From Diorhabda sublineata (lineage: Eukaryota > Arthropoda > Insecta > Coleoptera > Chrysomelidae), in NCBI RefSeq assembly GCF_026230105.1, contig NC_079480.1, positions 28,252,488-28,316,487 on the forward strand: a stretch of 64,000 nucleotides of DNA, given 5' to 3'. Shown one piece after another: positions 55,601-64,000 of this stretch (position 1 is its first letter; every line of letters begins with the position of its first letter). Both the position numbers and the translations under genes were made by a program. Under the pieces are notes generated by a model that saw only the letters and a list, made by a program, of their open reading frames with translations, searched no databases and was not told where the DNA came from.

Positions 55601-57720
55601 TCCATTATAATTATCATCATTAAAACTAAGCACTAAGATCAAATTTTAATGATACTTTTTATTACACAAAACTGTAGTATAAAGTTCATTTATGTTCAAG
55701 ACAGAATAGAGGTATGTTAATACAAGCAATTTACAAAATGGAATGTAATTGAGCGGCAATTTATTAGTTTAATTATTAAAGAGTTTTTTTATTACACATC
55801 AAATAAACAGAGATAACTGAAGGGAAATGTTTCAAATGTAAATATTGTTTCTACAATGTTCGTTAACCGGCTATAATTTTAATCGACGTAGAATCTTTTT
55901 TACATATTTTTCTTTACTTTGCTTCTTTATTCATTTGTGAGTGAATTCGCGATCTTGCAGCACAGGTTTAATTTGAATTTCAAAGCACTAAAACATATTA
56001 AATCCTCTCTAATTACTTAAAATAAATGTTGTTATTAATATTCTATTTGGATTAGATAAGTCACTTCAGCCATTAGCAACTCGAATGATTTATAATTTTT
56101 TAATAACTATAACTTTAGATATAATATAAAAATATTCAAAAGAATTTCTTTACTTTCTCATCTCTTAGACCTTTTCATATGTTTTTAAATCGTCTTCATT
56201 TTAGGTTTCTTCTGATTAAAAATTAGATTTTTCCAACCAGAAGAGAGCAAAGATCAAGACGATTTAGAAACATACATAAATTCAAATATATAGTTATTTA
56301 TGCTATAAGACATGTAGTCAAGAATTATTTTCTGCCATAGCGATAAAGGGGGCTAGCAATAAGTTCGAGTTTACAATGTTACCAACTCATCCATTGACGT
56401 AGACCGTGAAGACTGTTCTGTTCAATTATGTTAATCGATGGTAAAGTTGGGCGAATACACCACACATTTGTTTAATGTGGCGGCTAATTCGGTGCATTTT
56501 TTCGTGTGTTGTGATTGTTTATAGAGATAATTTGAGAGATTTCTGGGAAACGGACCATTTAGGAAGTTGAGATAGTGGAAGGAATGCTGCAGATGCAGCT
56601 GTATCCTAAGACAAAAGACCAAAAAAAATTTTCCGAAAACAAAAAAGAATACAAACAAATATATATCCCACAATTGAAAAGAGCCGTTTTTACATACACC
56701 AGAGCTCGTTTTTCGTTTTATTCTGGCGAATGGTAATTCGCTTTTCCTCCTTTCCAGCCAGTATCAGGGCCAGCTCCAACAAGCCTACCTCCTATAGAAA
56801 TATCTGCTCTATAATATTGTGAAAAGTGAACCAAGCTGTGTGTTTAAATAAATTAGTGTGTAAAGTAATGGTGAATAGTTTAGTGAATAGTTCAGTGCAT
56901 TTAGTGTTAGTTGATAAATAAATTAGATACGTGCGTATGAAACTATCCAGGTATTAAGGATAATAATTGTTAGGTAGATCTTTGAAATATTTTTGCCATC
57001 GCGACTGTACACTGTCGCATAGAAAGAGCAAAACTTTAAGGTACAAAGAATCAGTTTCAAAAGTATTTATGATGAGATTCATGAAATACTGCACAAAGAA
57101 TAGTATACAGAGAAAATAATGGAAATTCATAGTAAAATGAAGATACTTACTCAGAAGAATGAAGGTATGGATTAACTGAATTTAGTAATAATGGAAAAAT
57201 TATCAAATTAAATATAACAGTTCAGTAGATATCACCAAAAGTAGAATTAAAAAGCCAATTGTAGGATTTAAAAAATTGACCTGCTAGGATTATGGATGAT
57301 GATACAGAATTAGATGATGACGATAATTCCAATATTTGATACAAGTAACTGGACCCAATAAAAGAGTAAAAAAAATGATAGTTAGAAAATTAGATTTGGA
57401 ACTACAAGAATGCAGGTGTCTGTGTTCTCGAACGATCTAAAAATAAACTCAAAAATTTGAGTACCTTTAATTATAAGAGTCACCGGACACGAGCTTTAGA
57501 AACTTTAGGTGAGACATCAGATATACTACTAATGTATCAAAAAGGTTTTTGAATTCTTGATGATCAAACATTGAAGACTTCCCAATCGTTTCCGGGAAAT
57601 CCAAAACAGAGTAAGAATCGCATTAGCAGTATCGCCATTTGACATACAAAATAATGAAGTCTCTAATATTCTAATTTGTGAAATGTGAAATAATAAATAT
57701 AAAATAATTACAGAATATTG
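55601..57720. other. Unassigned DNA
   Basis: About 2.1 kb without recognised genes. The part at 56700-56960 is less AT-rich and includes a gtgaatagttcagtgcattta-like run that could be an untranslated leader or an LTR piece. No open frame or splice site supports a gene. Confidence 0.3.
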
Positions 57721-57900
57721 AATAAGTTATTAAGAGCAGAAGATGGGGAAGAGAAAAAAAGAAGACCAAGGGTGAAATGGATAGAAAGTTTGGTATATAG
57801 AGATATGGGAAGAAAAGGCAAAGAACAAAATCAAATGAAGAAACTTAGTGAAGAAGATCGAGCAATATAAGCAGTATAAAGAGCAACGGGCATAGTTTTT
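57721..57900 (+). pseudogene. Possible non-LTR retrotransposon tail fragment
   Basis: The plus strand reads LLRAEDGEEKKRRPRVKWIE then SLVYRDMGRKGKE and KLSEEDRAI. The basic RRPR.KWIES segment resembles the GRPR.RW...V tail of non-LTR elements. It is short and ends in stops. Confidence 0.35.
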
Positions 57901-58466
57901 AACGCTAAGAAACTATGTTAGTAGATTACTTCAATGAACTTCATATAATTCTTATTTCTGGGAGAAACTAACACCAATCATCGATACGTGTATACAATTT
58001 AGTACTGCCAATATTTTTTGTTATAATTTTTAACAATGCTCATTATAATGTTTTTGAGTCTTTGAGAAATTGTGCTCTTACCAACCCTCTCAATAAATTT
58101 CCGTAACAACGACGGATATCAATAAATACTGAATTTCAAAATAACATATAAGGAGGCCATAACACATGCGATATTTAATAGCATTGTAAACCTACAGATT
58201 CAAGATTTTTATTAAAAAAATTGATTAAAAACATTATTTATTAGTCGATATCAAATAACTGGATTCATATATTAAGTAAATGTGTTGTTTATTTAAATGT
58301 TATATAGTCCAGTCACTAATCGTAATAATATGATATTACCTCGCAGTTTTTTTAGGCAACAACAATTTATATTAAAATATGGAATTACCCTTCCTGTCTC
58401 TCAAAAAACGAACAAATAAACATTTTAAAAGTGAGTTTTAATAGCTTGTAATAATATATTACACTA
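57901..58466. other. Unassigned AT-rich DNA
   Basis: Nothing is recognised. Confidence 0.3.
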
Positions 58467-58545
58467 TAAGTGACGAAAGTTGAATTTTCGCCCCGCGCTT
58501 CATGATTTTCGAGGCGAAGTCGAGATTTCAGCTTTCGTAAGTATT
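58467..58545. repeat. Imperfect inverted repeat with GC-rich centre
   Basis: aagtgacgaaagttgaattt (58468 on) pairs imperfectly with gagatttcagctttcgtaagt (to about 58541) around ccccgcgcttcatgattttcgaggcg. It has the same layout as the hairpins at 19647 and 45483 and stands out in AT-rich DNA. Confidence 0.45.
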
Positions 58546-61271
58546 GGAAAACCTAAAACGGACAAAAGTTAAAAACAATAGATTTTTATCCATTAGATAA
58601 ACAGCTGGGTATGAATACGAGGTATAGCAGAAATATAAGAATAAATTTAAGTTGATGTTCATACTGAACACACTGTTATCGAAACTCGCTTCAGACTGTT
58701 TAATTGTGAATGTTGGTTAATGTAAAGAGTGTGTACAGTATAAGATCAAAAATTCTTGGAAAATCGGAATCATCGGTAGAGATTTCAACACTTTTGGGGT
58801 ATATGCAATTTTTTTCTTCAGTTACTAAAATATTCTCACAATGCTGACATCATATAGGTAAAATTGAAATAACTATTAGTGAGCGCAGTCAGCCCTTGTG
58901 AGTAATATCTATTGCGTTAATAATACCCCTAAAGCTCGTGAAACTAAGTGTACAAAAAAGCTTCTGCAGAGTATCAATTTATACCATTGGTGAATTCTTA
59001 AGAAGAATTGGCTAGGTTTCACTCCTGAGAGCTGCATGACCTTGAAGTTGGTTCTCGATCCTAAAAAGGACGAGTGATGCTAAGAAACAGCTCAAAACTA
59101 TTGGTGGGATCACTAATGCCAAGTAGGGAAAACTGGCCGAGTTAACATGTACAAATATTGCATTCCATATTTCTTTGGCCGAATTTACCACATCAAACGG
59201 TCATCTACAAGCTATCTGACCGAATTTAGAATTTATTACCGCCTATTTCATTTGCCAATGGAAAGATTTTTTGTAAAGTGATAAATAATACTGCTATTTA
59301 AAATTGTAAAAATACTTTGTCAACTTTATACCTCTACCGTGTTCTTAATGAGAAAAAGGGCATTCAGTTAATATTAAGAAAACAAACATTGACTTTATAA
59401 AAAATATTTTTTGCTTAAAATTGTCACATTTAACGATTTGTGGGGTGTAAGTTTGTATTTATTAATGTCAACACTCGAAAAGAAGTGGCAATCACAAGCA
59501 ACTTAAAATCACATATTATCGTCACAATATAACTTTCGAACCTCAAAGTATTTACTATTTTCAAGGCGATTTTCCTGATAACCGGTGTTATCTGAAAGAA
59601 TTACTACACAAAAACCTTTAACAGTTGCTGACTGGTCTAATATCGATGCTTCTTTAAAAGGCAATTATATCATAAACAACCTAAATGAAGTGAAAATTAA
59701 CTGTTATAAATATAAATGATTATACTTATTATTTTGTGTGACGCATTTTCTATAACTATGATTATTTTAGCAATACTCAATTAAAAACAATAGAAGTAAA
59801 TTAAAAACAATGGTTAGGTTAGGTTGAATTTAATTTAATTTGAATTTAAAGTAATTCAAATGTAACTGAACAACTTTGATCTGTTAAAAAAGAAAGGAGT
59901 TGATACAGGATATATAATTATAATGGCGATATTTTGAGATTATTTCTAATTAATTAACAACATTCACACATTTTCTCAGACGACAAAATATAACTTGGTG
60001 CATTAAAGTTAGAATTTATGTTTGATTAGCCTCAATTATACAATTCGACGTAACAATACGTTCAATTTACAGGATAGAACTGCAAGTAAACAATACTTTC
60101 GATTGCAATTTTCTCTTTACTAGTTACATTTGTTGTAAATAAACAAAAGTAAATTGAATAATTCCCATTGCTTTTAAAATCACGTCAGAAAACAACTATT
60201 GTAGAAATGGGGTGAGCAAGAGAAAACAATATATTTGGTAAGGTTAATATTAGCCTAGTTACCTATTTTGGTTAAAAAAGCAGGAACCGCACTATTTAAA
60301 TACATATCATACAAGGTATATTCATCAAATAATGATAGTGACGTTGAAACTATCTCTGCTGTGCTCTATGCAAACCTTTTATTAATTGAAATAGAACTTC
60401 TTCTATCAGATCCTTTAGTACGCTATATGTTTCTAGCCTCACAGCCTCAAATTTTGTTCGGTGTTAATGTAGACATCACCGTAGGAAGCAAGGCGTGAGA
60501 TTTGGCAAATAAGGAGGATGATATTTAAGAGATTTTCTGGACATAGCTTGATGAACAATACAGAATAAACAGCATCATTGATTGTCCTTTCTCAGTTTAA
60601 TGGTATGGGCTCTGTCATTGCATAAATGGGTGCTTTGTTTCTGGTAAGAAATTTGATTATCTTTAAAAGTATCAGTACAGACATTTTTGCGAGGTTCTTG
60701 TTGTTTAAACATGAGAATATAAGGTTCCAATTTAGAACACACCTTTCACAATTTTAAATATTATGCACGACTTCTTTACCAATTCGTATAGTTTGAATAA
60801 TCTCATGAATGATAACCAACGAACAGATTCCTCATTTTTATTTTATAATGACATCTGGTTTTCACGTGAATCAGAATATCTTCTGGGAAAACTTGAAGGC
60901 GCTTAAAATACTCAAAAATACGTGGCTGCAATAAACATTCCTGCCATTCCATTAATTCAATAAATAATTAGTTTAAATTGCAACAACTAATATAACATAT
61001 TTTTGCTCTGGTATTACATTTAACATTTTCGCGATGTAACTAGAAAATTGTTAAACTAATGAAGAACACGACTATAGTGATTTTGTTTACAGTAGCGAGT
61101 TGACTTTCCCCAAATTAAAATAGGATTTTAATAATACTGGTGTCCATAACAAAATTTTATAGGGGCGTTATTGTTCCTCAAAAGTCGTACAAAACATAAC
61201 GACGTTATTATCAAACAAATTAGCTGCACAGAGTTTGGTGATCGAGACAATAACATTCCGAAATCTTCGTA
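58546..61271. other. Unassigned DNA
   Basis: About 2.7 kb with no recognised gene. The 76-codon plus frame at 60268-60498 has no known family. The segment 60500-60950 has short protein-like runs on the minus strand that I could not assign. Confidence 0.3.
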
Positions 61272-61273
61272 TA

Positions 61274-62380
61274 CTAGGATATATTGAAAAATTCTTAGCC
61301 TACTATAGAACCAAACAAAATATTTTATTACTCTACTTTCAAAAAAAAAAATATTTCTTCTTGCTCTGCAAACCAGACCTCCACAGCTTTTATTACCTCC
61401 TCGTTGGAAGAAAATTTACGACCTTTTAAACTTTTTTTGAAGGAAAAAGATGATAGTCGGATGGAGTCAAATCTGGTGAATAAGGAGAGTGTTGTAGTGA
61501 TTCAAGCCCTTAACCCTAAATCACGAATTTTTTGCATTGCAACATGAGATTTGTGTGCAGGGGCGTTGTCCTACAAAAACCAAACACCTTTCGGTAGCTG
61601 TCCCCGTCTTTCCTTTTTAATTTTTTCCCGTAGAATGGTCAGTAATGTCGAATAGTAATCTCCAGTTATTGTTCTACCCTTATCCAAAAAATCAATCATG
61701 ATTACTCTATATCAATCCCTAAAAACTAAAGCAAGAACTTTTCCAGCAGATTGTTGGACACGAAACTTCTTAGGTCTTGGAGAACCAGAGTGTCGCCATT
61801 CCAACGATTGTTGCTTTGTTTCTGTATCCTAGAAATGTACCCAAATCTCATCCATAGTAAAAATCGAGCACAGATCGAACGCGATGCTTTTACCCTTGCA
61901 CGCTTTTACTCATGTCCAAATTGACATGAACTATATGATGAACGCGTTTGTATGAAATATTCATGTCATAAACTGCATCGATATTTTCGGGGACTTACAC
62001 AGAAACTGGCCTTCCCGATTGGTCATCATCTTCAATGGAAAATGTACCTCTTTTGAAGCTTGAAGTCCAATTTTTCACGGTCGCATACGAAGGACATTGA
62101 TCACCAAGGGTATTAAGCATATCTTCGTAAATCTGCTTACCTTACCTTAACCATTTCAAATACAGGTACTTGATGATGGCTCGAAACTCCAATTTTTCGA
62201 TTTTCACAATTTCAGCGGACATCTTTTCTCTTTTAATTTATTGCATAGCTCTGGTTTACTTTTTTGTTGTCAAACTTTACACTGACACTTCTAATAAATT
62301 ATTGTTCGTTGCTATGGTAACGCAATATTTTGTTTATGCATGGAACTGATCTAGGCTAACTAGATATCAATACATCCTCG
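61274..62380 (-). mobile_element. Mariner element, both ends and TA flanks, dead transposase
   Basis: The ends CTAGGATATATTG (61274) and, inverted, CGAGGATGTATTG (62380) lie next to TA, and both continue to a ttagcc motif. The minus strand carries MSAEIVKIEKLEFRAIIKYL (start at 62221), MLNTLGDQCPSYATVKNWTS then SFKRGTFSIEDDDQSGRPVS near 62130-62005, and ENIDAVYDMNISYKRVHHIV. After shifts come CSIFTMDEIWVHF near 61870-61835 (first Asp kept) and GKVLALVF- and IMIDFLDKGRTI-type pieces near 61740-61660, then GVWFL.DNAPAHKSH-region text near 61580-61540. It ends in LLIHQI.LHPTIIFF (SPDLAPSDY region, decayed) and FKRSKFSSNEEVIKAVEVWF near 61425-61370. At 1.1 kb it is slightly shorter than usual and has several stops. 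Confidence 0.85.
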
Positions 62381-62382
62381 TA

Positions 62383-63281
62383 ACTTGGATTTTTAGCTTT
62401 TTATTTAAAAATATAAATAGGAAAATTGGGACTAATTACTGATACGCATTTGAACTTTACCACCTGACATTAAAAATCCATTTTTTCTACAGTGAAGCCA
62501 TAACCAAAAGGTGTGTGCACAGTACTAAAATTTAAAATCGAAATTCATTTCAAAGTGATATTTAGTTTATAGTATGTTGATATTGATCTCCAAAATTACA
62601 TTAAACACTTGCAGTTAAGTCATTTAATGTTAGTTGTCCAATGCAAAATCAAAGGTGAAAGAAATTAGTTTGCAAACAATTTCCTCGCTAAAGAATCTGC
62701 GGTAGTGGTATGAAAGGACCACCGCACGGAACTATTCTATACACCAGTCAACAAGATAATGATAGTCAATATAACGAGAGATAACGACCAAGGCACAATA
62801 AAGTGAAAAAAATATTATCGAGAGAATATCTACTTTTAATTGTGTTGCGGAAGAAGAATTTTGCTTATTTCCTATCCAGTGTGGTCGTCGGGCTCAAGTG
62901 GTGTTCGCAATCACGTGAATGACAAAAAATAAATACATTTCTTTTAATTTAACCCGAATAACAAAGTTTTAAAAATGTTATGTGTTCGACATAACTTCAC
63001 ATGATTATATAACATTTTATATTATCCTCAGTAGCCGCTAATACTGAGTTCAATTTCTGACAAAATGTTTTGATTGTATTTTGTAAAGTGTACATCCTTA
63101 GAGCCGATTTTATCAAATATCATTCAAAGTTCTTTCTCCAATTTCAGAGCCCTTATGAATTCTATATATCTAGGTTGGGCTTACGGAGATCACATCTTCA
63201 ATCCGCCACATTTTCGATAAAAACTATTTTCTGCTTGAATGTATAATGGCAAGGCAATCTGTGGTTCGGTGAACTGGACAT
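62383..63281. other. Unassigned DNA leading into the satellite
   Basis: Nothing is recognised. 62690-62950 is less AT-rich but has no coding resemblance. Confidence 0.3.
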
Positions 63282-64000
63282 TCCTCCTCGTCCCTAAAGT
63301 ACTCGTCAATTTCTACAGGACATAGTTCCATCAGGAACCTCATGGATTGACAATATTTTCTAAGAAAGCCAGTGAGAAGTCGTAGTGAGAAAGCCTTTGG
63401 AGTGGTCCAGTACTGGAAGCAATTACTCCTCGTCCCGTCAGTACTTGTCAATTTCTACAGGACGTAGTTCCATCAGGAGCGTCATGGATTGACAATATTT
63501 TCTAAGAAAGCTAGTGAGAAGTCATAGTGAGAGAGCTTTTGGAGTGGTCCAGTCCTGGAAGCAATTACTCCTCGTCCCTAAAGTACTTGTCAATTTCTAC
63601 AGGACGTAGTTCCATCAGGAGCGTCATGGATTGACAATATTTTCTAAGAAAGCTAGTGAGAAGTCATAGTGAGAGAGCTTTTGGAGTGGTCCAGTCCTGG
63701 AAGCAATTACTCCTCGTCCCTAAAGTACTCGACAATTTCTACAGGACATAGTTCCATCAGGAACGTCATGGATTGACAATATTTTCTAAGAAAGCCAATG
63801 AGAAGTCGTAATGTGAAAGCCTTTGGAGTGGTCCAGTACTGGAAACAATTACTCCTCCTCCCTAAAGTACTCGTCAATTTCTACAGGACATAGTTCCATC
63901 AGGAACGTCATAGATTGATAATATTTTGTAAGAAAGCCAATAGAAGTCGTAGTGTGAAACCTTTTGGAGTGGTCCGGTCCTGGAAGCAACTACCAAAATG
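63282..64000. repeat. 142-bp tandem satellite array, open at the right edge
   Basis: The phrase gtcaatttctacaggac recurs at 63305, 63447, 63589, 63731 (as gacaattt) and 63873, exactly 142 bases apart, so the monomer is 142 bp. At least five monomers are present and the last is cut by the window end. Monomers at 63447 and 63589 are nearly identical to each other (subtype with ggacgtag and gagcgtc). Those at 63305, 63731 and 63873 form a second subtype (ggacatag and gaac-gtc). Since 142 is not a multiple of 3, the minus-strand frame through it (63224-63451) is not conserved coding. Confidence 0.95.

Noticed and set aside
56431..56673. 80-codon minus-strand frame with a hydrophobic start, considered as a pgant2 first exon
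   Set aside because: The start is Phe-rich by AT composition, with no basic residues before the hydrophobic stretch and no suitable donor.
60500..60950. Protein-like runs on the minus strand
   Set aside because: I could not align them to any family with confidence and stops are frequent.
63224..63451. 75-codon minus-strand frame with Cys-rich text
   Set aside because: It lies in the 142-bp satellite, whose period is not divisible by three, so the frame is not maintained between monomers.
63282..64000. Possible CRISPR-like array
   Set aside because: The whole 142-bp unit repeats without unique spacers and the genome is an animal's, so it is a satellite.

Overview
This 64 kb window is AT-rich, intron-dominated animal DNA, most likely from an insect and plausibly a beetle. 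The inference rests on the mix of mariner, hAT, Helitron, RTE-type and Penelope-like remnants, a short TTAGG run, and splice-bounded exons of an animal glycosyltransferase. The species cannot be fixed from sequence alone. There is no bacterial-style gene organisation.

The only host gene I can support is a GalNAc-transferase of the GALNT2 (insect pgant2) type on the minus strand. Two consecutive internal exons are visible, 16664-16938 and 3555-3656, joined in phase across a 13.0 kb intron. Upstream exons (toward or beyond the right edge) and downstream exons (beyond the left edge) were not found. If the gene's 5' end lies beyond 64000, most of this window is pgant2 intron.

Almost everything else recognisable is mobile DNA. 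One element looks intact: a 2.0 kb Tc1/mariner-superfamily element at 21712-23709 with about 390 bp inverted repeats, TA flanks and an unbroken 359-residue DD37D transposase, inserted beside a (TA)n microsatellite. The rest are relics. They include at least ten other mariner/Tc1 copies of several lineages, hAT pieces (two of GTF2IRD2/ZBED5 type), two internally deleted Helitrons, an RTE-type non-LTR retrotransposon, other non-LTR tails, a second DDE transposase relic, and tyrosine-recombinase (Crypton-like) relics.

The best structural finds are: (a) a decayed Crypton at about 45447-46778 inserted inside a decayed mariner (45044-47129), with GTAC-type palindromes near both Crypton ends; (b) hammerhead-ribozyme-like cores of Penelope type, the best on the minus strand at 50393-50425; (c) a 55 bp near-perfect hairpin inside a Helitron at 34855-34909; (d) a 142-bp satellite array running off the right edge (63282-64000) with two monomer subtypes; and (e) a family of DUF4817-type mariners with long shared termini, with copies near 28.3, 33.5, 42.4-43.8 and 55.2 kb.

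Layout: 0-17 kb, hAT, Tc1 and mariner relics plus both pgant2 exons. 17-26 kb, mariner relic, Helitron, intact mariner, RTE element. 26-36 kb, mariner termini, hAT, Helitron. 36-48 kb, mariner relics and the nested Crypton. 48-56 kb, Penelope-like motif, DDE and mariner relics. 56-64 kb, sparse DNA, a mariner relic at 61.3-62.4 kb, then satellite.
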